Assembly (NCBI GenBank): GCA_023391075.1
Contig: JAEWBQ010000004.1
Span: forward strand, 1 to 64,000
Reading direction: 5' to 3'
Source: Candidatus Parcubacteria bacterium
Lineage (GTDB): Bacteria; Patescibacteriota; Saccharimonadia; Saccharimonadales; Saccharimonadaceae
Length of the DNA stretch: 64,000 bases
Numbering within the stretch: the first letter of the stretch is position 1; each line of letters begins with the position of its first letter. Of the stretch, positions 13,749 through 22,407 are shown one piece after another. The notes under the pieces are model-generated. The model worked only from the letters and a program-made list of their open reading frames with translations, made no database searches and was not told the origin of the DNA. The translations under genes and the position numbers were made by a program.

Positions 13749-14975
13749 ATGAAAATACTTATGCTCGGGTGGGAGCTCCCGCCGCACAATAGCGGTGGAC
13801 TTGGCGTGGCATGCTATCACATGTCAAAAGCTTTGGCTCAAGAAGGTGCGTCGATTGATTTCGTCGTGCCCTACGATGCGCACCATCCGAATGCCGACTT
13901 CATGCGTATCCACGCCGCTTTGCCGCTGACGCCGCTTGATCGTAACGGCCTGCTCAATACCTACGACAGCAGCAAGCTGGTCAAGATTAAAGCACTAGGC
14001 GATGTTGTCGCTGACGAGCTGCGTGATATTCGTGGTGTCCAAAAACGTTATGTGCAGTTCGTCGAACAATTCGTCGACGGGCACGAAATGGACGCGGTGC
14101 ATGCTCATGACTGGCTGACGATGGAAGCTGGCATCCGTGCCAAAGAACTGACCGGCGTACCACTGGTGGTGCACGTGCATGCGACTGAGTTTGACCGATC
14201 GGGCGAACTGTTCGGCAACCCGATCGTCCACGAGATCGAATACCAGGGACTGATGATGGCCGACCGAATTATTGCAGTCAGTGGCATCACCAAGCAGATT
14301 ATCGTGGAGCGCTATGGCATTCCGGCCGACAAGATCGAGGTGATTTACAATGCCATCGACACGACTACGTTCGGTGAGTATGAGTATGACCGCCGCACGT
14401 ATGCCTACCTAGAGGCGCTCAAGCATGAAGGCCACACGGTCGTCGCGACTGTCACTCGCTTTACTGTGCAAAAGGGTCTCACCTATCTCATGAAGGCAGC
14501 CGCAAGGGCTAGTCGTAAGTATGATAAATTGGTATTCCTGTTTGCCGGCGACGGCGAGCAACGAGATGAGCTGATCGCACTCAGTGCCGAGCTTGGTATT
14601 AGCGACAAGGTATTTTTCACCGGTTTCGTCCGCGGCAAGCAGTGGCGAGACGCGTATAGCATCGCCGATGTGTTTGTGATGAGTTCGGTCAGCGAGCCGT
14701 TCGGTCTCACGGCGCTCGAGGCGGCACATCATGGCGCCGCGCTGATCATCAGCAAGCAATCGGGTGTCGGCGAGGTGCTGCGCAGTATCTTCCGCTACGA
14801 CTACTGGGATACGGAAGCGTTAGCAGATCAATTGGTCGGCATCGCCACGTCGCCTGCCCTCGCGCATGAGCTGCGCACCAATATCCAGGATGAATATGCG
14901 CGGATTTCATGGAACGACGTGGCACGGCAGTGTATGCGTCTCTACAGCCACATGCAGCAAGGGGCGACAGTATGA
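13749..14975 (+). CDS. Glycosyltransferase of the glycogen/starch-synthase-like group
   Basis: 408 residues, GT-B fold. The N-terminus MKILMLGWELPP...GGLG resembles glycogen synthases, with a GGLG loop. DAVHAHDWL is a typical N-domain landmark, and SSVSEPFGLTALEAAHHG carries the C-terminal E-x7-E donor-binding motif. It probably extends or makes alpha-glucan from a sugar nucleotide. It is the first gene of a four-gene operon with GH57 and GH15 enzymes; its TGA overlaps the next ATG (ATGA). Confidence 0.85.
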   Translation: MKILMLGWELPPHNSGGLGVACYHMSKALAQEGASIDFVVPYDAHHPNADFMRIHAALPLTPLDRNGLLNTYDSSKLVKIKALGDVVADELRDIRGVQKRYVQFVEQFVDGHEMDAVHAHDWLTMEAGIRAKELTGVPLVVHVHATEFDRSGELFGNPIVHEIEYQGLMMADRIIAVSGITKQIIVERYGIPADKIEVIYNAIDTTTFGEYEYDRRTYAYLEALKHEGHTVVATVTRFTVQKGLTYLMKAAARASRKYDKLVFLFAGDGEQRDELIALSAELGISDKVFFTGFVRGKQWRDAYSIADVFVMSSVSEPFGLTALEAAHHGAALIISKQSGVGEVLRSIFRYDYWDTEALADQLVGIATSPALAHELRTNIQDEYARISWNDVARQCMRLYSHMQQGATV

Positions 14976-16198
14976 GCGCGCAAGGGTTGACGCTCTATCT
15001 GCACGTCCATCAGCCCTGGCGCGTGCGAAAGTATTCGATTTTTGACACGGCTCGTGCTCACGATTACTTCGACGAGCACGAATGGAATACTGATCGCAAC
15101 AATCAGCAGGTATTCGAGAAGGTCGCTAACAAATCATACCGCCCGATGAATGCGCTGCTCGAGAGGCTACTCGCAGAGAATCCGGAATTCAAATTATCAC
15201 TGAGCATCACTGGCACGTTCCTGGAGCAGGCCGAGTTGTGGGCGCCAGATGTCATCGAAAGCTTCCAGCGATTGGTACGAACTGGCCGGGTCGAGATACT
15301 GGGTGAAACGTATTATCACAGCATGGCATTCTTTTATAGCCGCGCGGAGTTCGAACGCCAAGTCGATATGCACCAGCGCAAGATCGAAGAAGTGTTCGGT
15401 GTCACGCCGAAGGCTTTTCGTAACACCGAGCTGGCATATAATGACGAGCTCGCAAAATGGGCGGATCAAAAAGGCTACGGAGCGATCATCGCCGAAGGCT
15501 GGGATCCGATTCTCGACTGGCGCAGTCCGAATTATGTGTATCGTCCTGCGGGAACTGAGGCTATTCGCCTTCTCCTCAAGAACTATCGCCTGAGCGACGA
15601 TATCGCGTTTCGCTTTAGTAATCGCGAGTGGTCGGAGTGGCCGCTGACAGCCAACAAGTATATCGACTGGGCTGACGCTTCACTGGCTGACGGTTCGACG
15701 CTGAATTTATTCATGGATTACGAAACGTTCGGCGAGCACCAGTGGGCTGACACGGGAGTATTTGAGTTTATGGAAGCGCTCGTGTCGCAGTGGCCGCAGA
15801 ACGGCGGCCGTACGTTTTATACGGTATCCGAAGCGGCCGCCGCTGAGCCGGCGGGCGAAATTAGTATGCCAGACGTCGTCACGTGGGCGGACGCCGCCCG
15901 CGATATGACCGCTTGGACAGGCAATGCAATGCAGCGCGAATCATTGCGGCATATTTATGCTCTTGAGGAGTCGATCATCCGCTCCAATGACCTCGAACTT
16001 ATTGCCGACTGGCGACGACTGCAGTCATCTGACCTGCCCTACTATATGAGTACTAAATGGGAGACCGATGGTGACGTTCACGCCTATTTCAGTCCTTACG
16101 ACTCGCCGTATGACGCATTTCTGTACTATATGAACGCCCTGCGCGACGTGCGCTACCGCGTCATGGCAACACACCACCACGGAGGATTACATGGCTAG
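14972..16198 (+). CDS. Glycoside hydrolase family 57 (alpha-amylase / 4-alpha-glucanotransferase-like)
   Basis: 408 residues from ATG 14972. GH57 landmarks: LYLHVHQPWR at the N-terminus (region 1), GRVEILGETYYHS (region 2), FRNTELAYNDELA (region 3, with the nucleophile-type Glu) and LFMDYETFGEHQW (region 4, with the acid Asp). It cleaves or transfers alpha-1,4-glucan in the cytosol (no signal peptide). An upstream in-frame ATG (14909) lies inside the glycosyltransferase gene; the ATGA overlap favours 14972. It overlaps the GH15 start by 8 nt. Confidence 0.9.
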   Translation: MSAQGLTLYLHVHQPWRVRKYSIFDTARAHDYFDEHEWNTDRNNQQVFEKVANKSYRPMNALLERLLAENPEFKLSLSITGTFLEQAELWAPDVIESFQRLVRTGRVEILGETYYHSMAFFYSRAEFERQVDMHQRKIEEVFGVTPKAFRNTELAYNDELAKWADQKGYGAIIAEGWDPILDWRSPNYVYRPAGTEAIRLLLKNYRLSDDIAFRFSNREWSEWPLTANKYIDWADASLADGSTLNLFMDYETFGEHQWADTGVFEFMEALVSQWPQNGGRTFYTVSEAAAAEPAGEISMPDVVTWADAARDMTAWTGNAMQRESLRHIYALEESIIRSNDLELIADWRRLQSSDLPYYMSTKWETDGDVHAYFSPYDSPYDAFLYYMNALRDVRYRVMATHHHGGLHG

Positions 16199-18143
16199 AC
16201 CAATCGTATTATCAAACGGCGAACTGCACGTCGGCATTAATAAATTCGGCCAGGTGCACGACTTCTACTTCCCGTATGTCGGACTGGAGAATCACTCGGC
16301 CGGCAAAGATATGCGTCACAGGGTTGGCGTTTGGGTAGACGGCGCTGTTCACTGGGTAGACAGTGGCGAATGGCAATTCACGTTCCGCTACCCTCACAGC
16401 GCGCTTATCGGACATACGGTTGCAAAACACGAAGGAATCGGGATCCTGCTTGAGTTCGACGATGTCGTTGATAGCGGCATGAGTGCCTTCATGCGCAACA
16501 TCCACGTCGTAAACTTACGTAACGAACCGCGTGAGGTGCGTCTGTTCATGCACCAGGCATTTGCAATTGGTGATGGGCGCAGCAATACCGATACCGCTCA
16601 GTACCTGCCCGATAGTCATGCTATTTTGCACTACCGGGGTCGTCGTGCCTTTGTGATTTCCGGGCAGGCCAACGATCAGCCGTTCGATCAGTATACGGTG
16701 GGCCTGTTCGGTATCGAAGGCCACGAAGGGACGTTCCGTGACGCTGATGATGGTGAGCTGAGTTTTTGTAATGTCGAGCATGGCCGTGTTGACTCGACGC
16801 TCCGTTTTACAGTGAACCTCGAACCGCTGAGTTCGAATCGTGTCCACTATTGGATTGCTGCTGGTACATCGACGCGTGAAGCGCTCTATGTCCATAAACA
16901 GATTCAGGAAGGTGGTGTCCTGGCTCGCCTTCATAGCACCGCGAAGTGGTGGCACAAGTGGCTCGAACCGGCCGAGGCGGTGGCCGTTAAGTTGAATCCA
17001 GCACATCGGCGTTCGTTCTTGCAGAGCGTCATGATTATTAAATCGCAAATCGACAAGCGCGGTGCGGTGATTGCCAGTACGGACACGACGATGCTGAATT
17101 ATTCGCGCGATGCATATGCCTATTGTTGGCCTCGAGACGGCGCGTATGTCCTGTGGCCGCTTATTCGCATGGGGTATGTCGATGAACCGCACCGCTTCTT
17201 TGACTTCTGCCGTCGGGGACTGCATAGTAGCGGTTACTTAATGCATAAGTACCGCGCGGATGGTGCGCTTGGCAGTAGTTGGCATCCGTATGTGCATGAG
17301 GGCAGCGAGAGTGCGCCGCCCATTCAAGAAGATGAAACGGCACTGACGTTATTCGTGTTTGCTCAGTATTACCATATGCACGCGAGCCAGCGTCTGCTGA
17401 GTGAGTTTTACTTATCGATGGTTGTTCCGATGGCGAACTTTTTGGCAGGATATGTCGATCAGGCAACCGGCCTGCCCAAGCCAAGTTATGACCTATGGGA
17501 AGAAGTGTTCCAAACGACAACTTACACGACAGCAGTGGTCTATGCCTCGCTCCTGGCCGCAGCGGATCTGGCCGACGCGGCTGGTGACCCTGATCACGCG
17601 GTCGCTTGGCGTTCAGCGGCCGAGGATATAAAGGCAGCTGCACATCGGTATCTCTTTAATAGCGAGCGCCAGGCATTTTATAAGGGTGTTTCTATGGTCG
17701 ACGGCGAGCTCCAGTGCGATGCGACGATTGATGCGTCGAGTGTCTTCGGTGCATTCATGTTCGGATTGTTCCCGCTTGGTGACCCCGAACTCGAAGCGGC
17801 CGTGGCAAGTCTGGAGCAGACATTTAACTTCACTCCTGGTGAAACGGGTGTGCCACGATACGAGAACGATCACTACTATCGCCTTGATGACTCGTACCAG
17901 GGTAACTGGTGGAACATTACGACGCTTTGGCTCGCCCAGTACTATACCGAGGTTGATCAGTCAGAAAAGTCCATGGCCATTCTGGACTGGGTGACGCGAC
18001 ACCGAGCATTTGATACTGGCGTGTTCGCTGAACAGCTCAGTCCTTATGACGGCACAAGCATATCTGTCGCCCCCCTCACCTGGAGTCATGCCGAATATGT
18101 AGCGACCTTACTCGATACGATTACGGAGATGCCGACCTCATGA
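16191..18143 (+). CDS. Glycoside hydrolase family 15 (glucoamylase / trehalase-like)
   Basis: 650 residues. An N-terminal beta-sandwich of about 260 residues precedes the (alpha/alpha)6 barrel. Barrel landmarks are NYSRDAYAYCWPRDGAYVL (substrate-binding WPRD), QEDETALTLF (general acid region) and LTWSHAEYV near the end (second catalytic Glu in the SHAEY motif). It releases glucose from alpha-glucan ends; a GH15 trehalase activity is possible. There is no signal peptide, so it acts inside the cell. Confidence 0.9.
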   Translation: MARPIVLSNGELHVGINKFGQVHDFYFPYVGLENHSAGKDMRHRVGVWVDGAVHWVDSGEWQFTFRYPHSALIGHTVAKHEGIGILLEFDDVVDSGMSAFMRNIHVVNLRNEPREVRLFMHQAFAIGDGRSNTDTAQYLPDSHAILHYRGRRAFVISGQANDQPFDQYTVGLFGIEGHEGTFRDADDGELSFCNVEHGRVDSTLRFTVNLEPLSSNRVHYWIAAGTSTREALYVHKQIQEGGVLARLHSTAKWWHKWLEPAEAVAVKLNPAHRRSFLQSVMIIKSQIDKRGAVIASTDTTMLNYSRDAYAYCWPRDGAYVLWPLIRMGYVDEPHRFFDFCRRGLHSSGYLMHKYRADGALGSSWHPYVHEGSESAPPIQEDETALTLFVFAQYYHMHASQRLLSEFYLSMVVPMANFLAGYVDQATGLPKPSYDLWEEVFQTTTYTTAVVYASLLAAADLADAAGDPDHAVAWRSAAEDIKAAAHRYLFNSERQAFYKGVSMVDGELQCDATIDASSVFGAFMFGLFPLGDPELEAAVASLEQTFNFTPGETGVPRYENDHYYRLDDSYQGNWWNITTLWLAQYYTEVDQSEKSMAILDWVTRHRAFDTGVFAEQLSPYDGTSISVAPLTWSHAEYVATLLDTITEMPTS

Positions 18144-18841
18144 GCATGCGGCACGTTTCGCACCGCATCAAGCGTCTGACGCCACAACGCCTGATGGCGG
18201 CGCGAGCGCACCGCAAAGCAATTATGAAATTTGCCGACAAGATGGGTCTCGTCTATTTCGGCTCCTCGCAGCGTGACGATGAGGATTATCGGCTCGTACG
18301 GGGACACACCTTGTCGCCACACGTGCTTGACGCGCACTATTGCATCGGTACGTACCAAAATTATGACGTGGTGTTCGTCGAGCGCTCTGCAGTCCATGCA
18401 GCCCATCAGGCTACCGCCGAAGCCCAGCATTGGCTGATTATGGCGTTCGATTTGCACACCCGAGCAGAGCTGCCTCATGTTTTCGTCGGCCGGCGCGAAC
18501 ATAGCGCTGCGTTTTACGGCCAGTTATTTACGAAATTTCCGCAGCTATCGCCACTTGGCCTGACAACTGTCGACGGGTATACGACGGACTTTCTAGGTCG
18601 TTATACCGTCTATAGTCGCATCACGGACGCAGCGGATACCGTACGCTTATTTGATCCTGCGCTGACGAAAGTCATTGGCGAACAGTTCCGAGGGCTCACT
18701 ATTGAACTAGTCGATGGCACGCTCTACATCTACGGCGAAAACGCGACGCCGACGGCACACGTCCTTGATATCATGCTTCGTTTTGGAGCGTGGCTTGCCG
18801 AATCGATCGACGTCAAGACAGCACCAGCGCTAGAACCATAG
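18140..18841 (+). CDS. Unknown protein of the alpha-glucan operon (233 aa)
   Basis: Not recognised. It starts by ATGA overlap with the GH15 gene, so it is translationally coupled and probably works with the glucan enzymes. The N-terminus is basic (Arg/His/Lys-rich), the rest is soluble alpha/beta. No catalytic motif or membrane segment is visible. Its 3' end overlaps the convergent membrane-protein gene by 12 nt. Confidence 0.75.
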   Translation: MSMRHVSHRIKRLTPQRLMAARAHRKAIMKFADKMGLVYFGSSQRDDEDYRLVRGHTLSPHVLDAHYCIGTYQNYDVVFVERSAVHAAHQATAEAQHWLIMAFDLHTRAELPHVFVGRREHSAAFYGQLFTKFPQLSPLGLTTVDGYTTDFLGRYTVYSRITDAADTVRLFDPALTKVIGEQFRGLTIELVDGTLYIYGENATPTAHVLDIMLRFGAWLAESIDVKTAPALEP

Positions 18842-19111
18842 CCAAATACCAGGTGTGTCGCGCAAAAAGCGAACGAAACTGGCCGGACGCCCACCCAGTG
18901 CAGCCAGGACAAGCAGCAGCCATATGGCGGCAAGTGGCAGGATGATAGTTAAAAACAAGCTGTTATCTTGGAGTGCATGGTGCCATATACTGAACGTACC
19001 CACGAGCGGAAGAAACGATAGTATACCTGTAATGATCGTAAAGAGCCAACTGCGTGGTTCGCTTGCTTCGCGCTCGGCTTCCTGCATGGCATCGTATTCG
19101 TGTTTCAACAT
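18830..19111 (-). CDS. Small two-helix membrane protein (93 aa)
   Basis: Not recognised. An acidic N-terminus (20 residues) is followed by hydrophobic segments at about 23-45 and 51-72. The extended -10 TGCTATACT (19118-19126, minus) ends 6 nt before ATG 19111, so it is leaderless. It is convergent with the glucan operon and overlaps its last gene. Confidence 0.65.
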   Translation of the reverse strand: MLKHEYDAMQEAEREASEPRSWLFTIITGILSFLPLVGTFSIWHHALQDNSLFLTIILPLAAIWLLLVLAALGGRPASFVRFLRDTPGIWLWF

Positions 19112-19126
19112 GAACCCAGTATAGCA

Positions 19127-19152
19127 AAATACCTCCGAGGCGGAGGTATTTT
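19127..19152. terminator. Bidirectional-looking terminator after bL33
   Basis: AAAATACCTCCG / CGGAGGTATTTT, near-perfect stem; it ends the bL33 transcript. Confidence 0.85.
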
Positions 19153-19159
19153 ATGGGGA

Positions 19160-19366
19160 TTAGCTCTTGCGAGGCTTGATTTCGTTGCGGCCGAGGCTCT
19201 TCTTGGTCTCGGTGTACGTCGCGTGAGTGCGAGCAATTGGGTCGTACTTGCGCAGAACGATCTTTTCAGTGGTGTTCTGGGTGTTCTTGCTTGTGTAGTA
19301 CGTACGGTGACCAGTCAGTTCGCTGACCAGGCCGATCAATTTGCGCTTGGTATTCTTCTTTGCCAT
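19160..19366 (-). CDS. rpmG: 50S ribosomal protein bL33
   Basis: 68 residues. GHRTYYTSKNTQNTTEKIVL and KYDPIARTHATYTETKK are diagnostic of bL33. None of the four cysteines of the zinc-ribbon form is present, so it is the zinc-free type. The N- and C-termini are a little extended. It is transcribed alone with its own terminator. Confidence 0.92.
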   Translation of the reverse strand: MAKKNTKRKLIGLVSELTGHRTYYTSKNTQNTTEKIVLRKYDPIARTHATYTETKKSLGRNEIKPRKS

Positions 19367-19447
19367 ATAAACTCGCTTAAATTTGTTGTTTCAATCTTAT
19401 CTATTCTAGCATGAAAATAGAGATTACGCTAGAGGTGGACACAAAAA

Positions 19448-19523
19448 TGGAGCCACGATCGGGATTTGAACCCGAGACCTCTTCCTTACCATGGAAGCGC
19501 TCTACCAACTGAGCTATCGCGGC
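19448..19523 (-). tRNA. tRNA-Thr (anticodon GGT)
   Basis: Acceptor GCCGCGA / TCGTGGC with one G-T pair, anticodon stem CTTCC / GGAAG with loop ATGGTAA, T arm CGGG-TTCAAAT-CCCG, encoded CCA. Confidence 0.95.
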
Positions 19524-19606
19524 ACGGTCTGTGGTGAAGACGCAGCAACTGCGCCGTAACCTGGTTTAGTATAGCAAAACCAGGGGTGGGATACAAGCCT
19601 GCCCGC

Positions 19607-20119
19607 TTATGGCTGGCAGAAATGTTCGACGATGATGTACTGGCCGATGCCGAAGCCAGTGAGCGTATAGTCGGGATCGACGATCGTTTTGTGGTTAGAT
19701 TCTGACTTGATCCAGTAGTCTGCGGCGACCTGTGGGGTGATGGAGCGCTTGTCTGAGTCCCACACCATGATCTCATTGCCATAAGAGCAGCTCTTGCCGG
19801 TTAGTTCAAAGAGTTTATTGAGGCCGCTGGCAGTCTTATCGCCTGGCTTGACGTAGCCGAGGTAGCTATTTTTGACCATGTCATCGACCTTCCACTGGGC
19901 GCTTTGATTGAGTCGATTGTCGATAGCAAGGGGTTTGACGCCCGCTTTTTTGCGCTCGGCATTAATGAGGCTCAGGAGCTGATCGGCTGGCTTCTGCGAT
20001 GCAGTCTGCTTGGTGGGTTGAGTTTGGGTGTGGTGTGTCGACTGATACGCGAACCACAAGAAGAGAGCGATGCCAATAATGACGACGGCGAAGACGATGA
20101 TTTTCGTAATACGCTTCAT
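19607..20119 (-). CDS. CAP (SCP/PR1-like) domain protein, membrane-anchored or secreted
   Basis: 170 residues. The N-terminal 28 residues form a signal/anchor (KRITKII then a hydrophobic run). A Thr/Gln linker follows, then a CAP domain: LLSLINAERKKAGVKPLAID, GNEIMVWDS, and the end motif SESNHKTIVDPDYTLTGFGIG. It would act outside the cytoplasmic membrane; the role in bacteria is mostly unknown. The promoter TTGACG-17-TACGCT (20126-20154, minus) ends 6 nt before ATG, making the gene leaderless. Confidence 0.85.
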   Translation of the reverse strand: MKRITKIIVFAVVIIGIALFLWFAYQSTHHTQTQPTKQTASQKPADQLLSLINAERKKAGVKPLAIDNRLNQSAQWKVDDMVKNSYLGYVKPGDKTASGLNKLFELTGKSCSYGNEIMVWDSDKRSITPQVAADYWIKSESNHKTIVDPDYTLTGFGIGQYIIVEHFCQP

Positions 20120-20125
20120 AGGCTT

Positions 20126-20154
20126 AGCGTAGGCTTATCGACAACATTCGTCAA
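20126..20154 (-). promoter_or_regulatory. Leaderless promoter of the CAP-domain gene
   Basis: -35 TTGACG (20149-20154), 17-nt spacer, -10 TACGCT (20126-20131), then 6 nt to ATG. Confidence 0.7.
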
Positions 20155-20239
20155 GAGGGATTATTAAGAATGAATAAGCTCGAGATCTATTTGATGGAAG
20201 TAGGATCGCTCGGTGCCTGCCTCGCTCTTTCGGTCGTTT

Positions 20240-20265
20240 GTGAAAAATGTAAACACATTTTTCAC
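20240..20265. other. Perfect inverted repeat in intergenic DNA
   Basis: GTGAAAAATGT-AAAC-ACATTTTTCAC, 11-bp perfect arms, between the tRNA-Tyr terminator and the CAP gene. A second hairpin (CCTTGC-TTC-GCAAGG) lies about 20 nt away. It could be a terminator, an operator or part of a short RNA. Confidence 0.5.
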
Positions 20266-20319
20266 TCCCCCCCTGCACCGCACCTCCTTGCTTCGCAAGG
20301 GGCGAGGCATAACTCAAAT

Positions 20320-20362
20320 ACCAAAGTAAAAATCCGCCATAAGGACGGATTTTTACTTTGGT
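20320..20362 (-). terminator. tRNA-Tyr terminator that contains the CCA end
   Basis: 17-bp perfect stem ACCAAAGTAAAAATCCG / CGGATTTTTACTTTGGT, loop 9 nt. The first four bases are the discriminator and CCA of tRNA-Tyr, so the mature 3' end is paired in the primary transcript. Confidence 0.75.
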
Positions 20363-20443
20363 GCTGGAAGTAGGACTCGAACCTACGAAGCCGAAAGGCG
20401 GGAGATTTACAGTCTCCTGTGATTGCCACTACACGATTCCAGC
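20359..20443 (-). tRNA. tRNA-Tyr (anticodon GTA)
   Basis: Class II tRNA. Acceptor GCTGGAA / TTCCAGC, anticodon stem GGAGA / TCTCC with loop CTGTAAA, long variable arm (CGCCTTTCGGCTTC), T arm GTAGG-TTCGAGT-CCTAC, encoded CCA. Confidence 0.93.
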
Positions 20444-20446
20444 TTA

Positions 20447-20523
20447 TGGAGCCGCTTTACGGATTCGAACCGTAGACCTGCTGTTTACAAAACAGCTGCT
20501 CTAACCAGCTGAGCTAAAGCGGC
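20447..20523 (-). tRNA. tRNA-Thr (anticodon TGT)
   Basis: Acceptor GCCGCTT / AAGCGGC, anticodon stem GCTGT / ACAGC with loop TTTGTAA, encoded CCA. It lies 3 nt upstream of tRNA-Tyr, so the two are probably co-transcribed. Confidence 0.95.
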
Positions 20524-20581
20524 AACTTTTCAAATTATACAGGATGATCAGGGTTGAATCAACCTCTGAAAAGGACGATGG

Positions 20582-20603
20582 CCCCGAGAATGATCCCGGG
20601 GCC
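20582..20603 (-). terminator. GC-rich 3' hairpin without T-run
   Basis: GGCCCCG / CGGGGCC next to the stop of the 20622-20855 gene. No T-run follows, as in other orphan genes of the window. Confidence 0.5.
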
Positions 20604-20621
20604 AAGCACTCGCCTCTTGCG

Positions 20622-20855
20622 CTACGGCTTGGCGTGTCGCGCGTACCGCAGCAGTTCGATGCCGAACAGTGGCGTGTCGTCGCGCCTGAATCGGTAGTGG
20701 ATCCGCTGTGCCTCCTGAGGCGATGGACACCTGGGCGCCTCGGCAGCGATCGTCACGAGGTCGCCAGCGGCCAACTCAACCTTGCCGCGCGAGAGCAGCG
20801 GGTGGGGCCGCTTGACGACGTCCTTCAGACTCAGTTTGTTAATTGCTGACGCCAT
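20622..20855 (-). CDS. Small orphan protein (77 aa)
   Basis: Not recognised. It is soluble and basic. AGGAG lies 9 nt before ATG. Single gene with its own GC-rich 3' hairpin. It belongs by layout to the set of short G/C-rich orphan genes scattered through this region. Confidence 0.6.
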   Translation of the reverse strand: MASAINKLSLKDVVKRPHPLLSRGKVELAAGDLVTIAAEAPRCPSPQEAQRIHYRFRRDDTPLFGIELLRYARHAKP

Positions 20856-20921
20856 GGAGACGCTCCTATCGCTGGGAAGTGCTTACAATGCAATTATAAC
20901 ACCAACTTACACAAAAAGCAA

Positions 20922-21575
20922 TTAGACGACGCGGCGGACTTGGCGGATGCGGCGTGGTGCAGTCGTCTGCGGGGCCATCATCTTGGTGGCGCGCTCGCGC
21001 AGGTCTTTCGCCAGGTCAGGCTGTTCGCTGCGGTCGTACGCATCGGCGAGGATGTTGAGCGTCTGAGGAACCGGCTCGAGTTCTACGGCGCGTTCCAGCG
21101 CTTCGATCATCTTTTTGGTGCGGCCGAGCTTCTCCTGTACCTTCGCGTAGGCAATATGACGGGCCGCTAGGTCACCTTCGATGGCGAGCGCCTGCTCAAA
21201 TGCGAGCGAGGCTTTTTCGTAGGCTCCGGTTTCGAGGTAAATCAGGCCGACGTTATGCAAGCTGCTGGCGCTCGGCTCGAGGCTCTGGGCAATTTCGAAA
21301 CATTCGATCGCGTCTTTGTAGGCCTGCTGCTTGGCATAGAGAATACCGAGGCGGTTATAAGCGGTTGCATTACGCTCGTCGATACGAAGGATCGTCAGCA
21401 GTGCCTTCTCGGCGCGAAGGTACTTTTTGTCCTGGAGCGATTCTTGGGCAATAGACCATAGGCGGTCGAGCTTCTCAGAAATTTTGGCCGGAATATCGGT
21501 AACGACTTCACTGATGGTTTGGTGCCGCAAAACGGCCCACACACCGAACACAGCAACAATAATGATTCCTAACAT
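20922..21575 (-). CDS. TPR-repeat protein, membrane-anchored
   Basis: 217 residues. Residues 1-20 form one hydrophobic anchor. From about residue 45 there are four tetratricopeptide repeats (NATAYNRLGILYAKQ.AYKDAIECFE..., SASSLHNVGLIYLETGAYEKASLAFEQAL). A basic C-terminus (RRIRQVRRVV) follows. TPRs mediate protein-protein contacts; the partner is unknown. It follows holB by about 10 nt in the same operon. Confidence 0.8.
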   Translation of the reverse strand: MLGIIIVAVFGVWAVLRHQTISEVVTDIPAKISEKLDRLWSIAQESLQDKKYLRAEKALLTILRIDERNATAYNRLGILYAKQQAYKDAIECFEIAQSLEPSASSLHNVGLIYLETGAYEKASLAFEQALAIEGDLAARHIAYAKVQEKLGRTKKMIEALERAVELEPVPQTLNILADAYDRSEQPDLAKDLRERATKMMAPQTTAPRRIRQVRRVV

Positions 21576-21585
21576 CTTACCTTGA

Positions 21586-22407
21586 TTATATCACAAGCTG
21601 CGCAAGCTGCAGGCGAACGTGGTGATTGGCGTCAATTGCCTCGCGTGCGGCAAGGAACTTATCAAGCTGTGAAACAAGTTTCGGTTCTGGCTGCCGTGAA
21701 AGGCTGCGACGCAGAATCATCAGTGCGCTGTCGAGGAGCTGTAGTGCCTTTTCGCGTTGAGTATAGCGGAATGCGACGGTCATACGCTCAAATGATGTAC
21801 CCTGGAGAAATGTTCGGGCATCCGTCATGGCGTCCGCTTTGTCTGTAAAGTACTCGTCACTCGCGATTAGACGCGCTATCTCCGCCGGCAAGCCTACTGC
21901 GATGAATTGGAGCTGCGCGATTTTTTTGGCGTCCGTAACGGCGTGATGCTTGATGAAGTTGGCGGTCTGCTCTGCGGTCACGGGCAAGACAGAGAGATGC
22001 TGAACGCGGGAATGAATCGTCGGTAACAGCAAGCGTGGACGATGTGCCGTCAGGATGAAATGGATATGTTCGCCCGGTTCCTCGAGCAGTTTCAAGAAGG
22101 CATTTTGCGCACCATGGCTCATGGTGTCGGTGTCATCAATGATCACGACTTGGGCACGCGTATGTTTCCCACTCGTGCGGCTATAGAGATCACGGATCGC
22201 CTCGATCTTGATACTCCCCTTTTGGTGATCGATCTTGCCGTCTTTGTCGGTCGGTTCGAGGATCGCCACGAGCTCGGCACCGGCAATATCACGGGCAATT
22301 GTCATGAGTCCGACACCTGGATCGCCTTCGATCAACAATGAGGCTGGCAAGTGCGCTCGGACGCGGGTGACGAGAGCTTCAGTGGTCGGGTGTAACACCA
22401 AAGTCAT
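21586..22407 (-). CDS. holB: DNA polymerase III delta' subunit (clamp loader)
   Basis: 273 residues. The AAA+ core is recognisable: LLIEGDPGVGLMTIA is a degenerate P-loop lacking the Lys, as usual in delta'; VVIIDDTDTMSHGAQNAFLKLLEEPGEH is the Walker B/sensor region, and LLLPTIHSRVQHL carries the SRC-like Arg position. It helps load the sliding clamp. Shorter than the E. coli protein. TAATG overlap with the upstream rluD-type gene. Confidence 0.85.
   Translation of the reverse strand: MTLVLHPTTEALVTRVRAHLPASLLIEGDPGVGLMTIARDIAGAELVAILEPTDKDGKIDHQKGSIKIEAIRDLYSRTSGKHTRAQVVIIDDTDTMSHGAQNAFLKLLEEPGEHIHFILTAHRPRLLLPTIHSRVQHLSVLPVTAEQTANFIKHHAVTDAKKIAQLQFIAVGLPAEIARLIASDEYFTDKADAMTDARTFLQGTSFERMTVAFRYTQREKALQLLDSALMILRRSLSRQPEPKLVSQLDKFLAAREAIDANHHVRLQLAQLVI

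Noticed and set aside
9792..18143. Recoding of TGA (code 25) as in Gracilibacteria
   Set aside because: TGA works as a stop at several ATGA/TTGA gene overlaps and the protein ends fit their families.
20120..20358. tmRNA, RNase P RNA or SRP RNA in the hairpin-rich gap
   Set aside because: None of the conserved cores of these RNAs is visible; only two simple hairpins.
20170..20373. Plus-strand frame of 67 codons next to tRNA-Tyr
   Set aside because: It runs through two hairpins and into the tRNA-Tyr terminator; no ribosome site and unnatural composition.
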